From: Trichobilharzia szidati
Lineage: Eukaryota; Platyhelminthes; Trematoda; Strigeidida; Schistosomatidae
Direction: 5' to 3'
DNA: 64,000 bases
Assembly: GCA_944472155.2 (NCBI GenBank)
Contig: OX235271.1
Location: 20,529,710-20,593,709, forward strand
The translations under genes and the position numbers were made by a program. The notes beneath the pieces are model-generated. The model worked only from the letters and a program-made list of their open reading frames with translations, ran no database searches and was not told the origin of the DNA. Positions 32,863 through 43,526 of this stretch are shown one piece after another (the stretch's first letter is position 1; every line of letters begins with the position of its first letter).

Positions 32863-33811
32863 TTCTCCTTCGTATTCGCGAAATGACCACCGGCAGTTTT
32901 AAAGCCAGCTGAAAATGTGTGTGTGAGCACATTTTGGGACTCGAGGATAGATTGGAAGGATTGAGACAGTAGGAATCAGATAAAATGTGATGCATTGTGT
33001 TGGGTGGATGTTTAGTTAGCCCAGTGATTCCAGCAGAATATATACGTGGCCTCTCAGGATTCTGCGATGAGTGTGTTCGGTTCTCTTGAAATCTAGTGTT
33101 TCATGAAGAAGCCGAATGGAGTATAGTTATAGATAATGAATGTATAAGCTGAATGCTAAAGCCTTTGTTGTGTAAACATTGAAGTTATGTATACAAACCG
33201 TAGAGTATGGTATCATTGGTTTCCTTCATCTGATTTACGGTGCGTATAAATCTGACATTTTGAACATACACTTGTATAAAGACATCAGCTAAACGAAATT
33301 TTGCACAATTGTTTTCAAAATTTAGAACTTTGAAGATATCATCCGCGAAAGGAGTTTGTTATGATCCTGTTGAAATGTTGCATTGAATACATCAATCAGG
33401 TTCACACTGAATAATGTAGCAGGTTTATCCACCCCAGCAACCACAGTGGAAGGTGCACATGAAGAAAAGGATACTGGCGTGAAAATAAAGTGTTCTAACA
33501 TTGTGTAAGCATGTGGTTAAAAAGCATATGGCACGGGCCTCTGAATAAATTCAGATGAAACGTCATGTCAAGTGGGGAGAAAATCTTGAAAATATTCGAC
33601 AACTGAAACCAGACTTCCGAATATATGCAAAATGATGGCTGTCTTCGAAAGTAACAGAGAAGTTTGAGTGACTGTTAAAGTTGTTATGACAGAGTGTTAC
33701 TGTCTTGTGGTTGTCATCTAAACTGAGTTGAATATACCACTAGGCATGATAATACAACTGACTGGTCAGTTGAAAATATTCCATACAACTGACTAGCTTC
33801 AACAGCTTAGT
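32863..33811. other. No recognised gene
   Basis: 33,690-33,727 (GTGTTACTGTCTTGTGGTTG) resembles 34,957-34,993 (GTGTTACTGTTCTGTGGTTA), so weak direct repeats flank the PLE at 33.8-34.5 kb. Confidence 0.4.
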
Positions 33812-34489
33812 ACCAAATAGTCGAAAAAGAAACCTAATTAGATCTATTGCTACTCGTTTCCGACGCATCTGCAGCTCTGATACCTTGGAAGAAGAACTTC
33901 ACTTCCTGAAAGAAATCTTCATACAAAAAAGTTATCCACCAAGATTCATAGACAAAAGCATCAAACAGAAAATTCAAAAGCAAGAGACGCCATCCGTGCC
34001 AAAAAGATACTTCATATGAACGTCGACTTCAAAGGTGACCTACTCAGTAATGTCCTTAGGAGGAGAATCTCCACTTCTTTGAGAAGAGCTTTCTTTGCGG
34101 GAACATTGATAGTAGTGTTCTCCAGCCGCCCGCTGATCTGCAGAAGCCCAAAGGACAAAATCACACACCTGACCACTTCTGTGTGTATACATCAGTTCAC
34201 CTGTTGCTGTGGGGCCAAGTACATCGGTCGTTCGATGCGCATCCTGTCAAAAAGAGTCAAAGAAGTAGTGGCCGTATGAAGAGTGCAATAATCGAACATC
34301 TCGTAACCACTGGTCCTTCCATCTCAGCAAACGCCTCCTTCAAAGTAATCTACAATGTGAAGAACAACCTGCCAAAGACAATATATTTCCGTCTCGTTTG
34401 CATTGCAGAAGCTCTAGTCATTCAGTTGGAAGAACCGGAACTATTCATACGAAAGAAAATTATTCAACCGCTTCTACTATCATGGTAAC
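33812..34489 (+). pseudogene. PLE thumb plus GIY-YIG remnant
   Basis: Starts RKRNLIRSIATRFRRICSSD, continues SYPPRFIDKSIKQKIQ, then after a frameshift at ~34,017 MNVDFKGDLLSNVLRRRIS, FTCCCGAKYIGRSMRILSKR (GIY-YIG core with a CxC pair), a second frameshift near 34,262, and the end FIRKKIIQPLLLSW. Same layout as the array PLE C-terminus but clearly diverged: a further lineage. RT missing. Confidence 0.83.
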
Positions 34490-35185
34490 AACTCTGTTGA
34501 TTTCACTTAACTTTGGCTTGTTTACTTTTCTAACTACTTTAAACTCTTGCGTAATTCCGTATGTTATTTTGTTTCCATGTACATCCTGTGCATAACTATT
34601 TCATCAAACTCTTCATGTCTTTACTTAACTCTTCTTTAACGATCGTTTGTGACAACTCATCAATTTTATTAATACACTCTTAAATCAACATCCAATTCAT
34701 TTGAACTTATTAATTGCATTTTTGTTTCACAAATTTATTGTACACACACACATACAAAACAACCATATATATTTGCGATTTTACAGCTATGAAATTGAAT
34801 TCGCCAAAAAGAGACTCTTTGCCAAACTGCTGGTCTTCTGTCCATTAATGTTCGAATTGGTATTTTTCATGTATAAACAAATACAATCACACTACTTACT
34901 AGCGATAAGTAGCATAGATTTTAGCACGTCATATGCTTGAAATAGGAAAGGAATTAACAGTGTTACTGTTCTGTGGTTATTGTCTAAGCTCCGTAATGAC
35001 ATGCACGAGAGTTACTTTCAAACGCTACAAGGGTGACAACTCGTGAGATTTAGAATATGGTGGAGAAGATTTGTAGCTCAGGTGGATGAATTTGATGTGG
35101 ATGTGTCCTCCAAGCTGGTTATTTAATTTGTGAAGCTTTCATCGCGTCAAGCATCTATAGTATTCGTTCTGCGTAGACCAAAGGT
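34490..35185. other. PLE 3' tail and unassigned sequence
   Basis: 34,793-34,850 resembles the tail at 18.5 kb. The rest shows no gene. Confidence 0.4.
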
Positions 35186-35189
35186 TAAG

Positions 35190-35350
35190 CAAAACACAAG
35201 AATTGACCGTCCAAATTACGAGATATATTTCCAAAACAAATCGGAGTGAAAGATGATTGCTTATCTAGCTAGGCATCGTGCACGAATGAACGTGACATGA
35301 TAGAGTAAGCAATGGCGTGGATGCTTGACCGGAAGCCTTCAGCTAAACAA
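35190..35350 (+). repeat. Dispersed repeat, copy 1
   Basis: ACGAGATATATTTCC, then after a gap CACGAATGAACGTGACATGA and GGATGCTTGACCGGAAGCC, followed by TTCAGCTAAACAA. The inverse is found at 57,590-57,745. Origin unknown; possibly part of a retroelement end. Confidence 0.6.
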
Positions 35351-35892
35351 TTTGACTGTTTAAACAGTGAGGTTCAGCATCCAATATTCAGTGTTGAATG
35401 CTTTGGCCAATAATTTTTAGGAATTATTTACCGCTACAGACTCATTGTCTGGTGTATCGTTCTGTTTGCAAACGAGTCTTTTAACAACTTTGTTCGACGA
35501 AAGTCAATAGAGTTCTCTAATTCTTTAGCACTTTCCGAGTCAGTGTGAGTCAGTTCAGTCTTCGAATTGAGGAGTTTTAGAATAGTGAGATCCCCCGGTT
35601 CTTTCTTGAAATGCGAGGTATTATCTGGTATGAAGTCAAGTAGATCTAATTTCACTCTGATATTATTTATTTGCAGCTAAATGTCGTCTACCGTGTAGAT
35701 TAAGTCAGAAATCTTTGTCTTTTCTGACAGGATATCTCCCACCGATATTATAGGGGTCAGCATCATGTTAGCGCCTTTTTTATTTGGTGAACTACTAATA
35801 AAAACTGATTAAAGGGATGGTGATGCGTTACTATAAGAGCTTTAGCTATTTTCTGAGTCGCAAAGTCAAGTGTCCAGCGACAACGACGTTAA
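35351..35892. other. No recognised gene
   Basis: A 73-codon minus frame (35,655-35,434) has no domain I recognise. Confidence 0.4.
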
Positions 35893-36200
35893 CTATGTGG
35901 TCCACTGGGACCCACTCATCCTACTGACCGTCTTCAGCATTCTACGAATTGTGACATAATCCTTTTTAAGCAAACCAGGAAAGAATAAGGGTGAACAATA
36001 TAGAAGAGTAGGTAGGATACAAGAGTTTATGAACTGTAAGAGGAGGGGTTGAGTTATACCCATGTGCCTTAACTTCTTAATGTAAAATATCAGGCGGAAT
36101 ATTTTACCGGAGATCGCTAAGACATGAGATGACAAGGAGAGATCACAATACATTTTTTCTCCGAAACGGAAGTGCAGCAATTGTGACATCAATTTTCTTA
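35893..36200 (-). pseudogene. CR1-like RT fragment, C-terminal side
   Basis: The minus frame gives DLSLSSHVLAISGKIFRLIF, YIKKLRHMGITQPLLLQFIN and LYCSPLFFPGLLKKDYVTIR, matching the RT-distal block of the 29.9-kb CR1-like element (DLSWSSHILLVTRKMFRLTF, LYCSPLIFPGLLKKDFALLR). The upstream half of the same domain lies at 51.6-52.3 kb on the same strand, beyond the second 2.1-kb direct repeat. Confidence 0.83.
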
Positions 36201-36210
36201 GGATGAACAA

Positions 36211-38352
36211 TCAATCCTATCCTCACCCGATCACAATAACTCACAAGACAGCACAACGAATTCACACATGGATCAGCACAAAACATGATAATGCTGATTC
36301 ACTCTCCTCTGGAATTCAACAACATCCTAGTGGAAGTGTGTGGAAATGGTGAGAAAATGGTTAGTCAGTGAGTCAGTTAATTACTGGCGGTTTCGACTGT
36401 GACGTGAATCGCTCTCAGTCAATCATCACTGTGTCTTTTGCAACACACCTTCATATTACTGGGAATAATTGAGTCAGGGAATGACTGTGAATTTCCCTCA
36501 CCACACACTGCACATTGTGGACAGTTGGAGAGATACAGTAGCACTCACAATGTACCAATCTCCACTCACTCGTATGTGTGTCGTTGTCAAGGTGGTTAGG
36601 ACGCCCGTTGTCCATGCACATGCACCTGTGTTCAATCGGCGCTCGACGCATACCTGATATCAGTGTTCGGCCTGCTAAATTTCGGCTACCTATATCACAT
36701 ACTGACAATTTCATGTTTGTATCGAAAAAACTGTGTGTAGGCAAACTATGATAAAATCAGACGAAACAGAAATAATAAATCTCATCATGCAATATTAACT
36801 CCCATTTTTAGTATAATTTCAGCATGAATACTGGGTAGGGAGGAGACCAGCGATGGCGATTGAATACGCATGAGCATGTTCGTATTTTCACCTTCGTCTA
36901 GTGATGATTTTTGTCCATGTGCGTGCGTATGTGAGTATGTGCCTGGGCGTGTGAGTGAATGATTAAGTGAGTGAGTGGAAAAAATAAGGAGAGATGGAGC
37001 AAGAGATAATGAGAGATGGAAATGGAATGAGGAGATTATTTGTATCCTGCTGGCTAAATAATTAATGCTGTTGTGATGACAGGATTTCAGGTAATCTTGT
37101 ATCTAAGTAATAATCAGTTATTCCACGTAGCAATATGTGAATCTGGTGACCAACACTGGTGAAGCAGTCTAGTTAGAAGGCAGTGTTTCTGCCAGATGAA
37201 TATCATCCTCACTTCACTTCGTTCACTAACTCACTCACTCACTTCACTCAGTCACTCAGTAACTCACTAACCACAATATCAAGTGCATTCACTGACCAGT
37301 TTTCTGTGCTTTCAATTTGAGCCCACACAATGCTGCATTCAGAAGAATCGACTAGGCTTCACAAGACAACCGTATCACTATTGATATCTAGAAAAATAAC
37401 GATAAAATCACTAGCAATAATAATATCTATAATAACGTGGATAATGATTTGGTTAATTGCAAAAGAGTAATTAAGATAGAGAATGGAATTCTAAGCATTT
37501 GCTTCAATATCGCTTCTAATTAACTCAGCGACAATAAAAACAAAAGACGTTTAAGCGCAGGGAAAGGCAGTCAGAATTGATGGTAGCAATATTCCGACAT
37601 TGGTAGTAGCATTGAAGCAAAAATCTATACAAAAATTGTAACACGATGATAACAGTAATAATAATAATATTGACAGTAAAGATAACAAGGTGAATAACTA
37701 AGATCGCAAGATGATTGAAACGGGGTCACTGTGAATAACATAGAGGAGAAGATGAAAGTGTCGTTTATTGTGCTATTTACACAGTAAGGCGTAGGTGTTA
37801 CGCTTAAGACTGGATGGCGAGCCAAATAAGCTGTCGTTGAGATTCTCTACTCTGTTTTGAAAGTGAATTATCTTGTATAATGAATTCTAGTCCTACCCAA
37901 TGGGTTTCAAGGGGCGACGTGTGAATGTGGAGGGTGCTGAGTGTCAGACAACATGGATTTGGACCACTCATATCATGAATTCAAGCATCTGTCGATTACA
38001 GTAATAATGAGCTGACTGACTGGTTGACTCAATACACTACTGACAACTATCAATACCCTGTGCACAATGACATAGTCCCATCTGACTGAATGGCACAGGA
38101 AAGACTCAGGATGGGCGATGAACAACAATAGGTAGGACGTGAGAGTTGACGAATTGCAAAAGTGGAGGTTGAGTGGCTTTAGTCACGCAGTCAAGCTGGT
38201 TGACTGGATGATTGCTTGGCTGATTGTCTCTACTGGTTATTCTGATGAGTATGCTGGTGGGAACATTTTTTCACAAACTGACGAGATGTGGGATGACTGA
38301 CGAATGAAGTTCTCGGGATAGAAATATTCCGAGGTATTTCACGCCAGAATGA
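36211..38352. repeat. 2.1-kb segmental direct repeat, copy A
   Basis: Matches 49,428-51,604 along its length, with small indels and scattered substitutions. Holds a SINE-like tRNA head (36,581-36,648), a CACT/CAGT simple repeat (37,209-37,275) and AT-rich sequence with ATA runs. No coding domain recognised. Right edge abuts the RTE 3' end at ~38,360. Confidence 0.88.
36581..36648 (+). repeat. Degenerate tRNA-like (SINE head) sequence, copy A
   Basis: GTTGTCAAGGTGGTTAGGACG then TGTTCAATCGG parallels the 29.0-kb SINE head (GGCATAGCGGTTAGGACGC, GGTTCGATCC), with box B decayed. A related SINE head that was carried inside the duplicated segment. Confidence 0.5.
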
Positions 38353-38359
38353 GTTTCCA

Positions 38360-40266
38360 TCTCACCACTGTCTCAGCTATTTTCTATTTTGATTCCTTTG
38401 GGTTCCGAATGAAACGACACATCTCCGCCTTGTTTTGTTTTCTGAAGTACTCTTCATTTCGCCATAAGATTGACCAGACTGTCCCCTCTGTTCTTCACAC
38501 GATGACTTCCATGTCATCCTAGGACGATCCACTCGTCGCTTCCCATTTGGATTCCACTCGAGCATTGGGCTAGCGTGCGGTGTCATTCGGCTGCCTTCTC
38601 AATGTATGCTCGATCCTTGGACACTTCCTCCTGCATATTTGTTGAGCGGCTATTGGCTGGTTGGTTGCCACAGTTTCTTGTTGCTTATTCTTTCTGTTCG
38701 GCCATTCGATCTTCAGTATGCAGCCAGCCAACGACTTGGGCAGGTTTTGATCAAAGTCTGCAATCTGTTGGAAATTCTTTTCGTGACTGTCTTGCAGTGC
38801 AAGTTTGTGATCCGTGTAGAAGCACTGACTGACTTGACATTGGAGTTGAAAATGTGAAACTTGTTCAATATGCTGGCTGAGTGTAGACGATTTCCCAACT
38901 GGTTTCAGGTTGTTGGAGGCGTATCTCGCCTTGCCTTTCCAATTCTGACTTTGACATCTTCGTTCACTCCGTGTGCCTGTAGTTGAAACGATAATCCCTA
39001 TCCGGATAAGTGTAGGAGGCAACCTCCGTTGAATCTCTCCTGTTCATGTTGATTGGTGCTGGCTTCTGTTGCAGTTGATTGGTTATCTTCATCACCTTTT
39101 CTTCTCCATGTTCCCCTACAATCCTGTCTTCGTTGCTGATGATCTCTTCAGCCAGTTTGTTGGTTTTCGCTTGCAAGTCTTCGAGGTTGTTTAACATTGG
39201 ACATATATAATCTGCGAAATCCAGATGTTCTAGAGCCTTCTTATCAGTCGTCCAGCATATTCCTGTCTCCTCCCTGCTGACTCACAGTCTGATGCATAAT
39301 CCAGTCCACCACAATTAAGAATATCATAGGTGAAAATATGCAGTCAGCCTTGTCTCACTCCTGTATCCACTTCGAACTCCTCGCTGAGTTGTTCGCTTCT
39401 GATCACCTTACACGTGCCATTGTCATATAGTCAGGTGTTGAATGAGATTGACAAAGACTTGAAGTACGCCGTAGTATTGAAGTAGTTTCCAAATTACTTA
39501 TGGGTTAACGCTGTCTGTCGAAGGCTTTTTGGAAGTCAATCAAGTTGTGTTATAGAGGATTGAGCGCCATTCTCTACTTTGTTCGATGTTGATGTATGTA
39601 GTTGCAATTTGATCGGCACATGATTTGGCTTTCCTTAATCCAGGTTGTTCTGGTAGGTCTGATGGAGTTCTTTATCCAGTGCATCCTCTTTTCTCCCCAG
39701 GATGATGCGAATTAGTATTTTACTTGGCGTTGATAATATTTGCATGATTCCACGCCAGTTCTTGCACAGTGAGGCCAAAGTCGCCCCTCTTTGTCAGTTT
39801 GACGAAGCAGTAGGCACCCTTCCTTCTTTCCAAACCTTTTGCAGTGATGGAGTGAGAACATCTTCCGTGATCTCTGGGGCCGTCTTCAGTGCTTCGGGAG
39901 GAATGCCATCTGGTCCTGATGCCTTTCTGGCCGGTGTTCAGTAGCTTGATTGCACTCAGGATTTCTCTTTCCGTTGGAGGAGTGGTGTCCACTGCCAGGC
40001 ATTTCCGTGTGTACTGTTGGTGGTATTTCTGGGTGAGTTGCCGGTGGTGGTGTTGTTGTTGTTGGTGGTGGTCGATCCAAGAGTCCTTTAAGGTGGTCAG
40101 CCCATTGTTTGATTTGTGATCAGGTTCCCTTGAGCATCTTCTATTGGATTCGTCATCTGGGTTGATATCTCCTCGGATAGAGACTTGGTTATCTGATATA
40201 GTGTCTTCATGTCTCTTTTGCCTTCGGCCTGCCTGTTCTGCTTCAGTTTCCGCCAGCCAGTATTTC
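38360..40266 (-). mobile_element. RTE element Y, RT and C-terminal half
   Basis: Minus strand, from 40,266 down: the pre-RT linker (WLAETEAEQAGRRQKRHED), TTPPTEREILSAIKLLNTGQ, a priming/palm region with VRQG-like and DFADYICPMLNNLEDLQAKT blocks (39,223-39,170), RIGKARHAFNNLKP-type sequence in broken frames, and the C-terminus LEWNPNGKRRVDRPRMTWKS (38,570-38,500). Stops and frameshifts throughout. The FADD box reads FADY. The 5' half continues at 45,458-46,450 beyond an inserted LTR element. Confidence 0.83.
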
Positions 40267-40557
40267 TGTTTGACTAAATTAGCGTACACGTATTTCCTAG
40301 CACTTCTTCACGTTTATCGATGTGCGTAGACGTTGTGGCTACTCGACGCCCACAACGTAAAATCAGACGGCACTTGTGAAGAGTGTAATCGTGTATTACG
40401 GCAGTAGTCAAATTTCAAAATTGTATCAAGGTAACGTTCAACAGTAAATTGAAAAATGTTAACGAAGTACGTATAAAATTGGTCTCCGGTAACGTATAAT
40501 ATAAGTATGCAAATTAGATTAAAAACGTATGTTTATAGTTGGTATATGGGTGCTACA
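40267..40557 (-). repeat. LTR (3' LTR of the minus-strand element)
   Basis: Starts TGTAGCACCC on the minus strand and ends near AGTCAAACA. Matches 45,162-45,457. A polypurine tract (GGTGGGGGAA, plus 40,561-40,570) lies just before its start. Confidence 0.88.
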
Positions 40558-40560
40558 TAA

Positions 40561-40570
40561 TTCCCCCACC
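40561..40570 (-). promoter_or_regulatory. Polypurine tract
   Basis: GGTGGGGGAA on the minus strand, three bases before the LTR's TGTAG. Primes plus-strand DNA synthesis in LTR elements. Confidence 0.7.
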
Positions 40571-40972
40571 AGAACACTGAAATATAAAAAAATACATTTA
40601 ACTGTTCGACAATAACATGCGTCGGCGTAATATGCAGCAGAGATAGTACATAGAAAGCGATATATTAAGCTGAAAAATGATCAGTTTAATGCGATTATTG
40701 AGGTCGATATTAAATGCTATAATAAAAGAAAAACTAGTACTGATAATCATGGTAGAATATATGAGGAGTGATAAAATCGGCCGGGGATCTGCAATCTATA
40801 GACGGAAAGGATACGTGAATATTAAGCACTATATGATTAAATGTAATAATACAGGGAATATCGATGTTAAAATAGTAGTGACGTGATTGACGTATGAAAA
40901 TATTGATCAGTTAAATGAGTAGCCAAATGACAATTACGAATAAAGATAATGAAAATGAAAATTCGTAATAAG
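40571..40972. other. Untranslated region between pol and 3' LTR
   Basis: AT-rich, no coding signal; part of the LTR element. Confidence 0.6.
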
Positions 40973-41365
40973 TTATATATTGATGATTTGCACATAACGT
41001 TTAGTCCAATGAACTCTCCTACCGGAGCGTGTTGTTTCCATAGGTTTCTCTGGCGACGTTGAAGCTTGCGTGGATTTAGGTTTTGGAACGTCGTTCAGCT
41101 GATCTATATCGTTGTCTTCTAAATCGTCGATGGACGCTGGTTTGACTCTGTCGACACTGATGGCTTCTACTTTATTCAGTCGTTCTATCGTGATAACTTT
41201 ATCATTTCTATTTAGAACTTTGAATGGGCCATCGTAAGCAGGTTGAAGTGGCCGTTTTACACCCTCTCTCCTGACGAAGACGTGAGTGCAATCTGTCAGT
41301 TGTGGCGGGATGTATGACGTTCGTTCCTGCTAGCGTGGATGTGATATCTTGATCTCGTTCATGTG
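40973..41365 (-). pseudogene. Integrase C-terminal tail of the Gypsy element
   Basis: Continues pol after a stop at 41,363-41,365. Contains PPQLTDCTHVFVRREGVKRP and YDGPFKVLNR, the GPY/F-type module after the integrase core, then an acidic and Lys-rich tail to a stop at 40,973. No chromodomain seen. Confidence 0.75.
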
Positions 41366-42856
41366 TTATTTTAGCTGGTGCACATAACCAGTCACATCTT
41401 GTGGAACTTGCTTACCAGGGGTGAAAAATTCTCCTGGTAGTCGCAATGTTGTTCCGTAGACTAGCTCGAAAACGCAGCAGCCAATATCTTTCTTTAGAGC
41501 AGCTCGTATACCAAGTAGTACCAGTGGGAGTTTGGTTGACCAGTCATTTTGAGTCAAAGAAGCAGCGAGCGCAGCTTTGAGTTGCCGATGAAGTCGTTCA
41601 ACCATACCGTTGGAACTAGGATGGTAGGCGGTTGTTCGTATTCGTTTAACGCCCAGTAATTCAGTTAGTTGGTGAAAAAGTCGGCTTTCACACTGAGCAC
41701 CTCTGTCTGTAGTGATAATGGATGGGACATAAAAGTTAGCTATCCAGTTTTCGACCAAAGCTTTAGCTACCGTTTCAGCTGAGACGTCGGCTATTGGAAC
41801 TGCTACAGGCCAACGAGTGAATCTACCGATGCAAGTTAGAATGTAGTTGAAACCATTGGAAGGAGGCAGTGGACCGACTATGTTTACATGTATATGGTCA
41901 AATCTAGAGTCAGGGTTAGGAAAGCGACCAAGTGGTGCATTGGTGTGACGGTTGATTTTGACTCTTTGACAGGACAAGCAATTTCGTGTCCACTTCTTAA
42001 CATCGCTATTAATGTTCGGCCAAATAAATCTCTCTTTTAGTAGTTTGATAGTAGCGCTGACACCGGGATGAGACAAGTTATGTAACTTCTCGAATACTGT
42101 ATGTCTCATAGTTGCTGGAACGAAAGGTCGATATTTACCCGAAGAGGTGTCGCAGATTATTTTTGTCGCGCCAAAAGCAATTGCGTCTAGTTTTAAAGAT
42201 GTTGTTTTAGAAGACATGATCTTTTTTAGTTCGGCATCATCTCGTTGTAAGTTTGAGCGACGTTCATAGTCGATGTCTGGGCATACAATGTTGTCAATGT
42301 GCACACGTGATAAAGCGTCTGCCACTTCATTGTTTTTACCCTTTACGTGTCGCAGATCGCAGGTGAACTGAGATATAAACTCGAGATGTCGTAGTTCACG
42401 CGGAGAGTAGTTATCCTGTTTTGCTGATAAGGCTTTCGTTAGAGCTTTATGGTCTGTAAAGACAGTAAAAGCTGTACCTTCCAGCATATGCCGAAAGTGC
42501 TTGATTGCTAAATAAACAGCCAATAACTCTCTACCAAAAGTGCTATAGCGGCATTGAGTAGGATTCAGTCGTTTCGAAAAGAATACAAGAGGTTGCCATT
42601 CGCCGTGTACGTGCTGTTGTAAAACTGCCCCAATGGCAACGTGTGAAGCGTCTGTCATGAGAGACAGGGGGGCGTCATTTTGGCGTCTGACTAAGAGTAT
42701 CTTGTCATTTAACAATTGTTTAACAGTTTCGAATGCTTTAACAGCTTCTGCGGGCAAATGGAATGAACGACTATGTCCACGTAAGCAGTCGGTTAATGGT
42801 TGTAAAGCTTTAGCACAGTTCGGTATAAAACGCCGGTAAAAATTAACGAGACCCAA
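41366..42856 (-). CDS. pol: Gypsy pol: RNase H and integrase
   Basis: 496-codon open frame. The start VNFYRRFIPNCAKALQPLTD is the RT connection. RNase H: LSLMTDASHVAIGAVLQQ (~residue 70), YSTFGRELLAVYLAIKHFRH, FTVFTDHKALT, VADALSR. Integrase: HNLSHPGVSATIKLLKERF with the HHCC finger ending NCLSCQRVK, then core FDHIHVNIVGPLPPS, IITTDRGAQCES, AYHPSSNGMVERLHRQLK. Of the D,D(35)E triad the second Asp and the Glu are present, but the first Asp is Asn (HVNIVG; the relative at 56.15 kb has HIDLVG). Integration activity is therefore probably lost. One stop (42,857) separates it from RT. Confidence 0.92.
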   Translation of the reverse strand: MGLVNFYRRFIPNCAKALQPLTDCLRGHSRSFHLPAEAVKAFETVKQLLNDKILLVRRQNDAPLSLMTDASHVAIGAVLQQHVHGEWQPLVFFSKRLNPTQCRYSTFGRELLAVYLAIKHFRHMLEGTAFTVFTDHKALTKALSAKQDNYSPRELRHLEFISQFTCDLRHVKGKNNEVADALSRVHIDNIVCPDIDYERRSNLQRDDAELKKIMSSKTTSLKLDAIAFGATKIICDTSSGKYRPFVPATMRHTVFEKLHNLSHPGVSATIKLLKERFIWPNINSDVKKWTRNCLSCQRVKINRHTNAPLGRFPNPDSRFDHIHVNIVGPLPPSNGFNYILTCIGRFTRWPVAVPIADVSAETVAKALVENWIANFYVPSIITTDRGAQCESRLFHQLTELLGVKRIRTTAYHPSSNGMVERLHRQLKAALAASLTQNDWSTKLPLVLLGIRAALKKDIGCCVFELVYGTTLRLPGEFFTPGKQVPQDVTGYVHQLK

Positions 42857-43526
42857 AAATCGCCTTTATTTCTTGAAAGAATCTGGTAATGGATAATCTT
42901 CGATAGCTTGTACGTCATCAGGGACTGGTCTGATTCCTTGGCTATCGATTAAATGACCGAGGAATTTCAGTGACGTCTTACCAAATTCGCATTTGTCTAA
43001 GTTGATAGTCATGCCGTATTGGTTAAGTCTTTCAAACACAGTCTTCACATGTTTCAAATGCTCGGCTTCGTCTGCACTTGCAATTAGTAAGTCGTCGATG
43101 TATGCGTAGACGAAAGGGAGACCACGGAGTACTTGGTCGATTAGGCGTTGAAATGTCTGAGAGGCGTTCATTAGTCCGAAGGGCATGCGTACGAATTCGT
43201 ATAAGCCAAATGGTGTGGTAATGGCGGTTTTCGGAACATCATCCGGGCGGATGGGGATATGATGATATGCTCTGACAAGATCGATTTTGGAGAAAACTTT
43301 AACATCTGGTAAGTTCCTAGCGAAATCGTGAATATGTGGTATTGGGTATCGATCAGGTACCATTTGCTTGTTTAAAGCTCGATAATCACCACACGGCCGT
43401 ATCTCACCAGAAGACTTTTTGGGTACCATGTGAAGCGGTGAAGACCAAGAGCTGTTGGATGGTCGAATAATACCAAGCTCTAGCATTTTATCGAACTCTG
43501 TTTTTGCGATTTTAAGTCGATGTGGG
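42857..43526 (-). pseudogene. pol: Gypsy pol: reverse transcriptase
   Basis: 206-codon frame (43,486-42,866) plus ~13 residues upstream in the same frame ([14 protein letters not shown]). RT blocks: [91 protein letters not shown] (catalytic YIDD intact), [14 protein letters not shown]. Separated from protease by a one-base frame change near 43,527 and from RNase H by a TAA. In relatives these are one polyprotein, so both look like disabling lesions. Confidence 0.9.

Noticed and set aside
33540..33580. Hairpin CTGAATAAATTCAG followed by GAAACGTC as a ribozyme
   Set aside because: Lacks the CUGANGA core; only a palindrome plus a GAAACGTC string.
36740..36790. Hammerhead-like CAGACGAAAC near the SINE head in the duplicated segments (also 49,968)
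   Set aside because: No CUGANGA at the right spacing and no stem II; chance similarity to GAAAC.
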